From positions 1 to 58,480 of the forward strand of contig PNKX01000027.1 in NCBI GenBank assembly GCA_013822725.1: a stretch of 58,480 nucleotides of DNA, written 5' to 3'. A program made the translations under genes and the position numbers. This document shows, piece after piece, positions 12,803 to 21,606 of this stretch. The stretch comes from Pirellula sp. (lineage in GTDB: Bacteria > Planctomycetota > Planctomycetia > Pirellulales > Lacipirellulaceae). The notes beneath the pieces were generated by a model. It had not been told where the DNA came from and did no database searches. It saw nothing but the letters and a program-made list of their open reading frames with translations. The stretch's first letter is position 1. Every line of letters starts with the position of its first letter.

Positions 12803-14254
12803 ATGGCCAGAACCACTTCCATCTGGATCATCGCTCTAACGCTCACGCTGGCTTCGTGGGCAGCCGCTGATTCCACCGTCGCTCAGTCCGCAAAAGCATC
12901 GGCCGTCGCCGCTATTGAGCCCAAGGCCAACCGCGACCAGCCGGCGCGACAACGCTTTCGGGACGCCCGTTCCTTCTACGCCTATTACGGCGGCGGCAAG
13001 GTCTCCGAACTGGGCCGCTACGACATCGCGGTGCTGCACACGCCAATGATGGCGAGCGCCGACGTACGGCGTCTTTCCGACTTGGGAGTCGTGACGGTCG
13101 GCTACATCTCGATCGGCGAATCAAGTCGGCTGCTCGATGGCGACAGGTCGGGGCCTGGCGGTAAGGCGAGTTGGTATTTCGACCAGGACGGCAATGGCGA
13201 ACCCGATCAAAACGCCATCTGGAAAAGCTGGTACGCCAATACAAACGATCCCGCCTGGCGCGCCAACCGCGTTGCCGAGGCGAAGCGACTGGTGGAAGAG
13301 TACGGCTTTGACGGGATCTTTCTCGACGTGCTGAATGTCTCGGAGATCTATCCCGAATCGCGTCCCGGGATGCTGCAGATGATCCGCGATCTGCGCGAAG
13401 CGCTGCCCGAGGCCGTGATCGTCATGAATCAAGGCTTCGACCTCGTAGCGGAGTCAGCGCCGCTGGTCGACGGGTTCATGATGGAGAGCTTTACTGCTAC
13501 CTACGACTTCGAGACGAAACAATATCGGCTGCATGATCCTGCGTCGCTCGACTTCGCCCTGCGACGCGCCACGACCATCTTGAATCCAGCGATCGAGAAA
13601 ACTCCGCTACGAGTGCTGGTGCTCGATTACGCCACGCCGGCCGACCGTGAGTCGCTGCAGTTCGCCGCCAATCGCGCTGCGAGCCTCGGGTATCTCTTCT
13701 CGGCGTCGAATATCATGCTCGACGACGTCTACGTCGACCTCCCCGTCGGCGAGGCCAACGCCAAGTGGTTAGAACGTCAGATGACGCCAGAGAAACTGGC
13801 CTACAAGATGACGGACGCCGCTAACGGCTTCCCCGCTGGGACGGTGGTGACGCCGTCGAGTTGCTTCATCGGCTACCAGGTGAAGCCTGTCGTCGATCCT
13901 TCCACCGATCGCTCCCACTGCTCTTGGAGCGACGCCGCCTGGGCGAGCGCCGAAGATGGCGAAGAACCATGGCTGGAAATCGATCTGCCAGAATCGCGCC
14001 AGAGTGGCTTGTTGCTGATCAATTGGCATGATGCCGCCGGGCCGTCGCGCAACTTCCAGGTGCAGGTCCGCGAGCACGACGACGCCTCGTGGCAACAGGT
14101 CGAGTCGACGGTCGACGCTGCCGCGCAAATATCAAGACACACGCTCCCCAATGCCAAGTTCCGGCAGATTCGCATCGCCCAACCCGCCGATGGCGGCAGT
14201 AACGACCGACCAGGTCTGATGTGGATCGCCCGCATCGAGTTATTGGAACCGTAA
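12803..14254 (+). CDS. GH114-like secreted hydrolase with C-terminal discoidin-like domain, 483 aa
   Basis: A signal peptide (residues 1-27) precedes a TIM barrel like endo-alpha-1,4-polygalactosaminidase (GH114). The features are YDIAVLHTP, VTVGYISIGESSRL, EYGFDGIFLDVLNV (with the conserved Asp) and GFMMESFTATYD (with the conserved Glu). From about residue 330 a beta-rich region (SWSDAAWASA, EPWLEIDLP, RNFQVQVRE, RQIRIAQPA) resembles an F5/8 type C or CBM32 carbohydrate-binding domain. GH114 enzymes cut alpha-1,4-linked galactosamine polymers. The substrate here is inferred from family only. First gene of the plus-strand module, next to the candidate operator. Confidence 0.8.
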   Translation: MARTTSIWIIALTLTLASWAAADSTVAQSAKASAVAAIEPKANRDQPARQRFRDARSFYAYYGGGKVSELGRYDIAVLHTPMMASADVRRLSDLGVVTVGYISIGESSRLLDGDRSGPGGKASWYFDQDGNGEPDQNAIWKSWYANTNDPAWRANRVAEAKRLVEEYGFDGIFLDVLNVSEIYPESRPGMLQMIRDLREALPEAVIVMNQGFDLVAESAPLVDGFMMESFTATYDFETKQYRLHDPASLDFALRRATTILNPAIEKTPLRVLVLDYATPADRESLQFAANRAASLGYLFSASNIMLDDVYVDLPVGEANAKWLERQMTPEKLAYKMTDAANGFPAGTVVTPSSCFIGYQVKPVVDPSTDRSHCSWSDAAWASAEDGEEPWLEIDLPESRQSGLLLINWHDAAGPSRNFQVQVREHDDASWQQVESTVDAAAQISRHTLPNAKFRQIRIAQPADGGSNDRPGLMWIARIELLEP

Positions 14255-14289
14255 TTTCGTTCAGAAGTTCGTACAAACAAAACACTAGC

Positions 14290-14310
14290 CGGAGAGCCAC
14301 GCTCTCCGGG
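14290..14310. repeat. Short perfect hairpin between GH114-like and oxidoreductase genes
   Basis: CCGGAGAGC-CAC-GCTCTCCGG forms a 9-bp stem with a 3-nt loop and no T-run. It could stabilise the upstream mRNA end or be a single REP-type unit. Confidence 0.6.
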
Positions 14311-14341
14311 CGCGAATAACGGCCGCCATTCAGGAACTTTC

Positions 14342-15595
14342 ATGATTCGTCTAGGCGTCATCGGCATGGGGAGACGCGCCGCTCATTTGACGGCGATGCT
14401 CCAAAAAGCTGACAGCGAGGTCCGTCTCGCTGCAGTCGCCGATCCGCGCCCTGAGATGGCCCGCAAACGCTTGGCCGATGTGAAGGTCGATGATGCGGGC
14501 GCCCATGTCTTTCCCACGGCCGATTCGCTGCTCGAGTGTGCAGACCGTCTCGACGCCCTGCTCATCGGTTCAAACTGCGAGAGCCATACGCCGATTGCCC
14601 TGAAGTGCGCTGGCCTGCGATTGCCCCTCTTCATCGAGAAGCCGGTCGCGATCTCGCATGGCCAACTCCAAGAGTTAGCAGCCGCGTTCGCAGGCCGGGA
14701 AAGCAACGTCGTCGTTTCCTTCCCATTGCGGATGACCCCGCTCTACCGTCGCGTCGCTCAGATCGTCGACTCTGGGCGGCTTGGCGTGGTCAACCATATC
14801 CAAGCGTTTAACTACGTCCCGTACGGCGGCGTCTACTTTGGCCAGTGGTACCGCGACTTCGATCTTACCGGCGGGCTCTGGCTGCAAAAAGCGACGCACG
14901 ACTTCGACTACATCAATCAATTGCTGAAGGCCGCGCCCCGTAGCATCGCGGCCACCGGTTCGCGGCGCGTTTTCGGCGGCGCAATGCCGGCTGACTTACG
15001 TTGTTCGGGCTGCAGCAGCGCGGACGAATGTCTCGAAAGCCCCCGCGCCATCGAAAAACGGGGCGACGACGGCGGCATGGGGCTGGGCGATCACGATTGC
15101 GCCTTCAGCACGTCGATCCGCCATCACGACGCTGGCTCGGCGCTCATTACTTACTCCAACGGCGCTCACGCCGCCTACTCGCAAAACTTCGTGACGCGCC
15201 GCAGCGCCGCGTGGCGCGGCGCCCGCATCACCGGCTATCGCGCGACGCTGCAATTCGATTGGTACAAGGAGTCGCTGACGGTGATCGACCACCATTCGAA
15301 TACCGTCGACGAGATCAAAGTCTCGGCCTCCGAAGAACACTACGGCGGTGACGCGATGCTGGCCCGCAACTTCCTGGACGTGATTCGCGGCGAGGATTTT
15401 TCGCAATCGACGCTCGCCGACGGCATCCTCAGCGCAACGATGTGCGTCGCGGCCCAACGGAGCGAGGAACTAGGAACGTTTGAGTCGATCGATCCGCCAA
15501 CGCCGGGCGCCCCGCGTCCACGGATCCGTCCGCCGCACCATGCGGCGAACGGCAGCCAGAAGTACGACGAAGGCGCCGCCGCCAACGTGATCTAA
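14342..15595 (+). CDS. Gfo/Idh/MocA family oxidoreductase, 417 aa
   Basis: An NAD(P)-dependent sugar oxidoreductase. The N-terminal Rossmann fold starts LGVIGMGRRAAH, the EKP motif is LFIEKPVAIS, and the C-terminal domain has the catalytic-type GGLWLQKATHDFDYINQ (the K/D-H region). It has no signal peptide, so it is cytoplasmic. An unusual insertion CSGCSSADEC suggests a metal site. The tail is Pro-rich. It probably acts on a sugar taken up by this locus, and lies 87 bp after the GH114-like gene. Confidence 0.9.
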   Translation: MIRLGVIGMGRRAAHLTAMLQKADSEVRLAAVADPRPEMARKRLADVKVDDAGAHVFPTADSLLECADRLDALLIGSNCESHTPIALKCAGLRLPLFIEKPVAISHGQLQELAAAFAGRESNVVVSFPLRMTPLYRRVAQIVDSGRLGVVNHIQAFNYVPYGGVYFGQWYRDFDLTGGLWLQKATHDFDYINQLLKAAPRSIAATGSRRVFGGAMPADLRCSGCSSADECLESPRAIEKRGDDGGMGLGDHDCAFSTSIRHHDAGSALITYSNGAHAAYSQNFVTRRSAAWRGARITGYRATLQFDWYKESLTVIDHHSNTVDEIKVSASEEHYGGDAMLARNFLDVIRGEDFSQSTLADGILSATMCVAAQRSEELGTFESIDPPTPGAPRPRIRPPHHAANGSQKYDEGAAANVI

Positions 15596-15646
15596 ACGGA
15601 ACTTGATGGAATGCCGCCGTCGCGGCGGTGCATGAGGAGCTTTGCA

Positions 15647-16717
15647 ATGACGCAACCGATCAAATACCAGTCGCACCGAAAGTCCGCCGGCTTTACGCTG
15701 GTCGAGTTGCTGGTGGTGATTGCCATTATTGGAGTCCTGGTGGCCTTGCTATTGCCGGCCGTGCAAGCGGCTCGCGAGGCGGCTCGGCGGACGCAATGTT
15801 CGAATCAGCTGCGTCAACTCGGTCTGGCGTTCCAGAATCACCATGATGCTCAAAAACACCTTCCGACGGGCGGTTGGGGCTTTATGTGGCTGGGATATCC
15901 CGACTACGGGTTCGGGAAGGGGCAACCAGGAGGCTGGCTGTACAACATCCTGCCGTTCATCGAGCAACAGGCTCTGCACGATATTGGCCGCGGGGCCACC
16001 GGCGCCGCTCGTGACGCCGCGACGCGCAAGAGAGTTGAAGCGCCGTTTGAGGGAATGAACTGTCCGAGTAGGCGCTCGACCAACGTTTACTCGTACACCA
16101 GCACAAGCATTCCGTTTTCCTATACTGAGCAATTCGAGCGATGCAGTAAGACCGACTACGCCGCCAACGCGGGAGACATGATTCAGGTGGAAGCATTCGG
16201 TTATCCTGCGGCGAATACGGCGTATGACTTGGCCGTCAAAAACACCAATTGGAGTCTTTACGGGAGTAACTGGCGCAGCGCCTACGGATTCAAATACAGC
16301 GTCGCGGCGTCGCAGGGCGAAGGCACAGGCGTAGTATTTGGTCGGTCTGAGATCAATTTTCGTCAAGTGGAAGACGGCCTCTCAAACACTTACATGGTGG
16401 GCGAGAAGTATATGTCGACCGACAATTACGACGATGGGCTTGACTTCGGCGACAATGAGCCCGCCTTTGCGGGCAACAATGCCGATACGCTTCGCACCAC
16501 GGCACATGTGAAGGAACTCAATCGTCCGCTGCAACTTGGTCCCGATAAGCCCGGCGATTCAAACGAAATCGGCGAGCGATTGTTCGGCAGCGCACACTCC
16601 GGCGGCTTCAATATGACCCGCTGTGATTCGTCGGTGGCCTTCATCCAATTCGACGTCGATCCAGAAGTCCACCGCGCTGCCGGTCATCGCAGCGATGGAA
16701 TCGTCCCCCAACAGTAA
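15647..16717 (+). CDS. DUF1559 prepilin-like protein, 356 aa
   Basis: A type IV prepilin-like N-terminus with GFTLVELLVVIAIIGVLVA, followed by LPAVQAAREAARRTQCSNQL, which is diagnostic of the planctomycete DUF1559 family. The large C-terminal domain has the usual MVGEKYM and FGSAHSGGFNMTRCDSSV blocks. ATG 15647 is selected because GAGGAG lies just upstream. These proteins are exported and processed by a prepilin peptidase. Their precise role is unknown, but they often sit beside secreted-enzyme genes, as here. Confidence 0.93.
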   Translation: MTQPIKYQSHRKSAGFTLVELLVVIAIIGVLVALLLPAVQAAREAARRTQCSNQLRQLGLAFQNHHDAQKHLPTGGWGFMWLGYPDYGFGKGQPGGWLYNILPFIEQQALHDIGRGATGAARDAATRKRVEAPFEGMNCPSRRSTNVYSYTSTSIPFSYTEQFERCSKTDYAANAGDMIQVEAFGYPAANTAYDLAVKNTNWSLYGSNWRSAYGFKYSVAASQGEGTGVVFGRSEINFRQVEDGLSNTYMVGEKYMSTDNYDDGLDFGDNEPAFAGNNADTLRTTAHVKELNRPLQLGPDKPGDSNEIGERLFGSAHSGGFNMTRCDSSVAFIQFDVDPEVHRAAGHRSDGIVPQQ

Positions 16718-16834
16718 CAAACGATGAATGCGCGGAACGCATCCAGGCAATACGCCAGAGATTGATTTGAGGAACATGAGGCGGCAAGCAACTAACGGTT
16801 TAGACTAACACCCCTTTTGAAAGGAGCACGACTC

Positions 16835-17536
16835 ATGACCCGAAGAATCTGGAGCGCTGCGGCGCTGCTGATCGCGATGCAGACTGGCGGAATCGTTACC
16901 GCCGGGACGTTTAAGACCATTGTGATCGACGACGCTTACGCCGATTGGGCCGGCGTACCCGTCGTCGACTCCGACGCCGGCGATAACTTCGGCGGACCCG
17001 ACATCGCCGATACGCAAATCGCCAACGACAACCAAAATCTTTACATTCGTAATACGTTTGCCAACAACTTGGCGCTCGGCACGTTTATTTCCATCGATAC
17101 TGACAAGAACTCGGCCACTGGATTCGACATTTTCAGCGCCGGGCTGATCGGCGCTGAAGTAGGTTGGCAGAATGACTTCGGCTTCGCGCAAGATACGGGT
17201 GTGTTCAATTCCGGAACGCTATCAGGGGATTATTTCGGCGGCGGGCATGCCTTGATGTCTCCCTTCGCCGACGCTGGCAGCCGAGAACTAGCGATCTCTC
17301 TCGCCAATGTGCGAACGGCAGGCGGCGCCACGTTCCCCGACAACGTGATTCGCTTGCTCGTGTGGGTGGACAAGGGGACGGGCGCCGATCAGTTGCCGAC
17401 CGGGTTTCCCGGCGACGACGGCAGGAACTACGACGTCAGCGCCGTGATTGAATACACGCTCGCCGTGCCGGAAGCCTCCAGCTGCATGCTCGCCCTGATC
17501 GGCGGCGGAGCACTACTGTTGAAAAGGCGCCGTTAA
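16835..17536 (+). CDS. PEP-CTERM sorting-domain protein, 233 aa
   Basis: Signal peptide (RRIWSAAALLIAMQTGGIV), then a beta-sandwich domain with VIDDAYADWAGVPVVDSDAG and IANDNQNLYIRNTF, typical of CBM9-like or DOMON-like exported carbohydrate-binding domains. The C-terminus has VPEASSCMLALIGGGALLL plus KRRR, a PEP-CTERM exosortase signal. ATG 16835 follows AAGGAG. It is a paralogue of the next gene (the IANDNQNLYIR and TDxDKxxATGFDxxxxGxIG blocks are shared), implying a tandem duplication. It is likely a cell-surface glycan-binding protein. Confidence 0.88.
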   Translation: MTRRIWSAAALLIAMQTGGIVTAGTFKTIVIDDAYADWAGVPVVDSDAGDNFGGPDIADTQIANDNQNLYIRNTFANNLALGTFISIDTDKNSATGFDIFSAGLIGAEVGWQNDFGFAQDTGVFNSGTLSGDYFGGGHALMSPFADAGSRELAISLANVRTAGGATFPDNVIRLLVWVDKGTGADQLPTGFPGDDGRNYDVSAVIEYTLAVPEASSCMLALIGGGALLLKRRR

Positions 17537-17703
17537 TAACAACAAACGACCTGCGTGGGGCGCGTCGGAGACGTCGCCTCGCGCAGGAGCATTGAGAAAT
17601 TCTCGCACCGTGGGAGGACTCGCGGTGCGCCATTTATGTAGCGACTTAGCATTTCCAGCGACCGCCTTCCCCTCTGGCGACGCATGACCGCGGAGATTAA
17701 GAG

Positions 17704-18630
17704 ATGACGCCCCTCGTTCGCCGCCTGCCGACGTTTTTCGTCGCGATATCCGCCTGCTGCATTCCTTCGATTGGCTCGGCCCAAGTGATCGCACCGAGTT
17801 TTTACGCCACCACGATCCAGGTTCAAGGCGAAGCGCCTGGAACGGAGTTCGACGATTGGACGAACTCCGGCATCACCGTGGTCGACATGGATCCGCTCGA
17901 CAACCCGGGCGACGTCGATTTCGCGAACGTCCAGGTCGCAAATGACGATGAGTTCCTCTACATTCGCGTCTCCACGTTCAATGCGACGCCGATCTCTCTG
18001 GCCAACGTGTATCTCGGCTTCGACACCGACCAAGACAAGGCGACGGGCTTCGATGTGCTGCAAATCGGCGAGATCGGTTCTGAACTTGGCTATCAGACCG
18101 ATTTCCCCTTCGCCCAATACACAGGCATTTTTAACCTGGGGCTTAGCATGACCGGCGGCCCAATTGGGAACGGCGGAGCCCTGATCTTTCCGAGTTGGAC
18201 CGAAGCGGGCCCGCCCGTGGGGATCGGCTACGAGTGGGCCGTTCCGCTCGACGTGACCATTCAGTTCCCCCCAGCGCTCGGCGGCCCGAAGCTGGCCTTT
18301 ACGCAGCCGTCGTTTAACTTTGTCATCTACACCGACCAGGGCTTGGCTGACATCACCCAAGTCATTAGCTATACGCTCGCCACGCCGCCGGCTGGAACTC
18401 CGGGCGACTTTGATCTCGATAACGACGTCGACGGCGCCGACTTTCTGCTCTGGCAGCAAGGCTTTGGCACGACGTACGACGCCGCCGACTTGGCAGATTG
18501 GAAAGCTAACTTTGGCTTGCCCGCCGCGGCGCCCGTCGTTAGCGCCGTCCCGGAACCGGGCAGCGCGTTGCTGGCGATTGGCGGCGCTGCGATCATCGGG
18601 AGTATGGTTCGCCGCCGAAAAGCGAGCTAG
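17704..18630 (+). CDS. PEP-CTERM protein with dockerin-like segment, 308 aa
   Basis: Signal peptide (residues 1-27), then a beta-sandwich domain paralogous to the preceding gene (VQVANDDEFLYIRVSTFN, DTDQDKATGFDVLQIGEIG). A dockerin-type calcium-binding repeat follows at about residues 235-275 (GDFDLDNDVDGADFLLWQQ, ADLADWKANFG), and the C-terminus is VPEPGSALLAIGGAAIIG with RRRK. Compared with its neighbour it has gained the dockerin segment just before the anchor. It is likely surface-anchored and carbohydrate-binding. No cohesin partner is visible in the window. Confidence 0.88.
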   Translation: MTPLVRRLPTFFVAISACCIPSIGSAQVIAPSFYATTIQVQGEAPGTEFDDWTNSGITVVDMDPLDNPGDVDFANVQVANDDEFLYIRVSTFNATPISLANVYLGFDTDQDKATGFDVLQIGEIGSELGYQTDFPFAQYTGIFNLGLSMTGGPIGNGGALIFPSWTEAGPPVGIGYEWAVPLDVTIQFPPALGGPKLAFTQPSFNFVIYTDQGLADITQVISYTLATPPAGTPGDFDLDNDVDGADFLLWQQGFGTTYDAADLADWKANFGLPAAAPVVSAVPEPGSALLAIGGAAIIGSMVRRRKAS

Positions 18631-18753
18631 AGAAGCACTGCGCACACGACCTCGAACCGCGGCGGGAGTTGCGGGGGCAGCCTCCTGCCGTGGTTCGAGC
18701 GTCGCGCGGAGCGGGAACACGGAAAGATTGCCGAAGTCACCTGGGAATTCACC

Positions 18754-19890
18754 TTGAGAAGTCGCTTGAGCCGCACCATTGATTCACGAAACATTTGCGC
18801 GACATTGACATCCGCGTCGGCGTCGACGGTGCGATGGCTAGTCCTGTTGTTGCTGGCGATTAGCAGTCGCTCCTCCGCGCATGCGGCGCTCGACATCGTC
18901 GTGCCCGCCTACTTCTATCCCTCTGCCGGTAGTCCTTGGAACGCGATGACGGCCGCGGCCGACGACGTGCCGATCACCGCGATCATGAACCCTGGCAATG
19001 GGCCGGGCAACAACGTCGACGGAAACTACGTGGCGGCCGTCAACGCCTTCCGCGCCGCCGGCGGCCGCGTCATCGGCTACGTCTATTCGAGCTACGGCAG
19101 TCGCCCGCTGGCGCAGGTCACTGCCGACATCGACAAGTACTCGACATGGTACGGCATCGACGGGATCTTCGTCGACGAAATGTCGAACACCGGCCCCGCG
19201 CAGAAACTCGATTACTATCGCAACATCTACAACCATGTGAAATCGATCGATCCCGTCTGGGAGGTGATGGGCAATCCCGGCACGAATACTCTGGAGCAAT
19301 ACCTTCTCTGGCCGACCGCTGACCGTTTCATGGTTCATGAGAACGTCGGCTCATCGTATCCTTCCTACGCGCCGTCAGCGTGGAACGCGAACTACGATAG
19401 CCAGCAGTTCGTTCATCTGGTCCATACCGAGTCGTCGGCAACGACGATGGAGGAGTACCTGCGACTGGCGCTCACGCGCAGCACAGGTGGGATTTACATT
19501 ACCAACGACGTGATGAACAATCCCTGGGACACGCTTCCTTCGTATTGGCAGGCTGAGGTCGATGCTGTGGCGGCGATCAACGCCGCGCTGCTTCCGGCCG
19601 ACTTCAATGACAACGGCACGGTCGACGCGAGCGATCTGAACCGTTGGCGAACCGGCTTCGGCGCCACTGGGGCGACGAAATTCCAAGGCGACGCCAACGG
19701 CGACGGCGTCGTCGATGGAGCCGACTTCCTGCAGTGGCAGCAGCAGTCAGGGCAAACGTCGCTGCCGGCAGCGGCGTCCGCGTCGGCTGTGCCTGAGCCC
19801 ACGACGGCAGCCCTCGCGGCACTAACCGCCCTGGCAGTCGCCGCCTTCACTTCCCGCCTTCCCACCCGACGTACGCGTCGCCACGCATGA
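18754..19890 (+). CDS. Spherulin-4-like glycosidase with dockerin and PEP-CTERM, 378 aa
   Basis: Signal peptide, then a TIM-barrel of the spherulation-specific family 4 type, related to GH114: IVVPAYFYPSAGSPW, GRVIGYVYSSYGSRP, YGIDGIFVDEMSN, YLLWPTADRFMVHENVGSS. A dockerin-like pair follows (DFNDNGTVDASDLNRWRTG and GDANGDGVVDGADFLQWQQ), then VPEPTTAALAALTALAVAA with an Arg-rich tail. The start is a TTG and is the least certain part. The last 4 bases overlap the ATG of the isomerase gene. Probable exported hydrolase of alpha-linked amino-sugar or related polysaccharides. The activity is inferred from the fold family. Confidence 0.85.
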   Translation: MRSRLSRTIDSRNICATLTSASASTVRWLVLLLLAISSRSSAHAALDIVVPAYFYPSAGSPWNAMTAAADDVPITAIMNPGNGPGNNVDGNYVAAVNAFRAAGGRVIGYVYSSYGSRPLAQVTADIDKYSTWYGIDGIFVDEMSNTGPAQKLDYYRNIYNHVKSIDPVWEVMGNPGTNTLEQYLLWPTADRFMVHENVGSSYPSYAPSAWNANYDSQQFVHLVHTESSATTMEEYLRLALTRSTGGIYITNDVMNNPWDTLPSYWQAEVDAVAAINAALLPADFNDNGTVDASDLNRWRTGFGATGATKFQGDANGDGVVDGADFLQWQQQSGQTSLPAAASASAVPEPTTAALAALTALAVAAFTSRLPTRRTRRHA

Positions 19891-20729
19891 TCTCCGCCAT
19901 CAATTATTGGAGCTTTGAACACGCGCTCGAGAACGAAGCGCCGATTGACGAAGTCTGCGCGATCGCCCGCGAGGCTGGTTTCCAAGCGATCGAACTCGGG
20001 ATTGCCGAGACCGGCGTGCTAACGGTGGCGTCGACGCCAGAGGAGTGTGCAAAGATTCGAGAGATAGTCGAATCAGCCGGTCTGCGGATGGAATCGCTCG
20101 CCTCGGGGATGACTTGGGGCTGTTCGCCGTCGCATCCCGACCCAGCGATCCGGAGCCGAGCCATCGAATTGAACGAAGCGGCGCTGCAGCGCGCCGGGTG
20201 GCTCGGCTGCAAGTCGCTGCTCTTCATCCCTGGCGCCGTGGCGATTCCGTGGGATCCCGGATATGGCTTCGTCCATTACGAGCAAGCCGTCGAGTGGGCC
20301 CGCGAGGCGACCAAGACGCTTGCTGTTACCGCTGAGCGAGTCGGCGTCGAGCTCTGCCTTGAGAACGTCTGGAACGGCCTCTTCTACTCGCCGCTCGAGT
20401 ACCGCGACTTCATCGACTCGATCGGTTCGCCCGCGGTTGGCGCCTACTTCGACGTCGGCAACTGCATGGGGCAGCACCAGTATCCGCCTCACTGGATCGA
20501 GATCCTTGGCTCGCGCATCAAGCGGGTTCACTTGAAGGACTTCAAACGATCGGTCGGCACGCTCGATGGTTTCTGCGATCTGATCGAAGGAGATCAACCC
20601 TGGGCGGAAACGATGGCGGCACTCCGTGCGATTGGCTACGACCGCACGCTCACTGCGGAGATGATTCCATTCGCGCCAGGCCGCGTCGCGAAGACCGGCG
20701 CGGCGATGCGGCAGATCGTGCGAATGTAA
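19887..20729 (+). CDS. Sugar phosphate isomerase/epimerase (AP endonuclease 2 family TIM barrel), 280 aa
   Basis: A xylose-isomerase-like TIM barrel with metal-ligand motifs GFQAIELGI, GVELCLENVWNG, GAYFDVGNCMG, IKRVHLKDFK and LTAEMIPF. The Glu, Asp, His and Glu residues in these match the divalent-metal site of the family. It is cytoplasmic, with no signal peptide. It overlaps the preceding gene by 4 bp (ATGA) and so is translationally coupled to the spherulin-4-like enzyme. The likely role is isomerisation of a keto- or aldo-sugar released by the module. The end converges with the permease gene, 10 bp apart. Confidence 0.9.
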   Translation: MISAINYWSFEHALENEAPIDEVCAIAREAGFQAIELGIAETGVLTVASTPEECAKIREIVESAGLRMESLASGMTWGCSPSHPDPAIRSRAIELNEAALQRAGWLGCKSLLFIPGAVAIPWDPGYGFVHYEQAVEWAREATKTLAVTAERVGVELCLENVWNGLFYSPLEYRDFIDSIGSPAVGAYFDVGNCMGQHQYPPHWIEILGSRIKRVHLKDFKRSVGTLDGFCDLIEGDQPWAETMAALRAIGYDRTLTAEMIPFAPGRVAKTGAAMRQIVRM

Positions 20730-20739
20730 TCGGCGCGCG

Positions 20740-21570
20740 TTATTCTTTGACCGAACCGAGCGTCATTCCCGAGACCAGATAGCGGCTGAGCAAGACGAAC
20801 ACGACGACGACTGGCACGCTCACCAAGATCGACGCCGCTGCATAGAGCCCCCATTGCGTCGACATGCTCGCTTGAAAGCTCTTCAGCCCCAGCGGCAGCG
20901 TGAACAGGTCGCGATCCTGCAGGATTTGGGCGGCCACAATGTATTCGCTCCACGCCGTCATGAAGCTGAAGAGCGCCGTGATCACCAATCCCGGCACGGC
21001 CAGCGGCAAGATCACACGGCGGAACGATTGCCACGGCGTGCAGCCGTCGATGCGCGCCGCCTCTTCGAGCGAACGGGGAATCGTGTCGTAGAACCCTTTC
21101 ATCTGCCAAATGCAAAACGGCAGCGCCGTCGAGACGTAAAAGATGCCTAGTCCGAGGAACGTGTTCACCAGCCCGAGCTTTGCGATCATGATGTACAGCG
21201 GCAGCAGCAGCATCGTCGCCGGAAACATCTGCGTCGTCAGAATGGAAAGCATCATCGCCTGCCGACCGACGAACCGGAAGCGGCTGAAGGCGTAGCCGCC
21301 AATCGACGCCAGCGCGACTCCGGTCGCCGTCACGCCGGCGGCCACTAGCAGCGAGTTGCCGAGCCACCGCAGAAACGGCTGGCTCGTGAAGAGTTCTCGA
21401 TAGGAGTCGAGCGTCCAATCACGCGGAATCAGTCGCCACTCGGCCGTGCGGAGTTGGTCTCCGGGACGCAGCGAAATCGAAATCACGTCGAGCACGGGCC
21501 ACAATGCGATCGCCACAAAGGCGAGCAGCACGACATGCCGAGCGGCGGTGAGTAGTTTCGGTTCAGACAT
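20740..21570 (-). CDS. ABC sugar transporter permease, MalG type, 276 aa
   Basis: Six membrane segments and the EAA loop for ATPase contact: EEAARIDGCTPWQSFRRVIL followed by PLAVPGL. The start ATG (SEPKLL) is 36 bp downstream of the solute-binding/permease fusion gene on the same strand. It forms a transmembrane heterodimer with the permease half of that protein. The ATP-hydrolysing subunit is not encoded in the window. Confidence 0.92.
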   Translation of the reverse strand: MSEPKLLTAARHVVLLAFVAIALWPVLDVISISLRPGDQLRTAEWRLIPRDWTLDSYRELFTSQPFLRWLGNSLLVAAGVTATGVALASIGGYAFSRFRFVGRQAMMLSILTTQMFPATMLLLPLYIMIAKLGLVNTFLGLGIFYVSTALPFCIWQMKGFYDTIPRSLEEAARIDGCTPWQSFRRVILPLAVPGLVITALFSFMTAWSEYIVAAQILQDRDLFTLPLGLKSFQASMSTQWGLYAAASILVSVPVVVVFVLLSRYLVSGMTLGSVKE

Positions 21571-21606
21571 GATCGAACGTCGCGGTCGTCGAGCGGAGCC
21601 ACGGCT

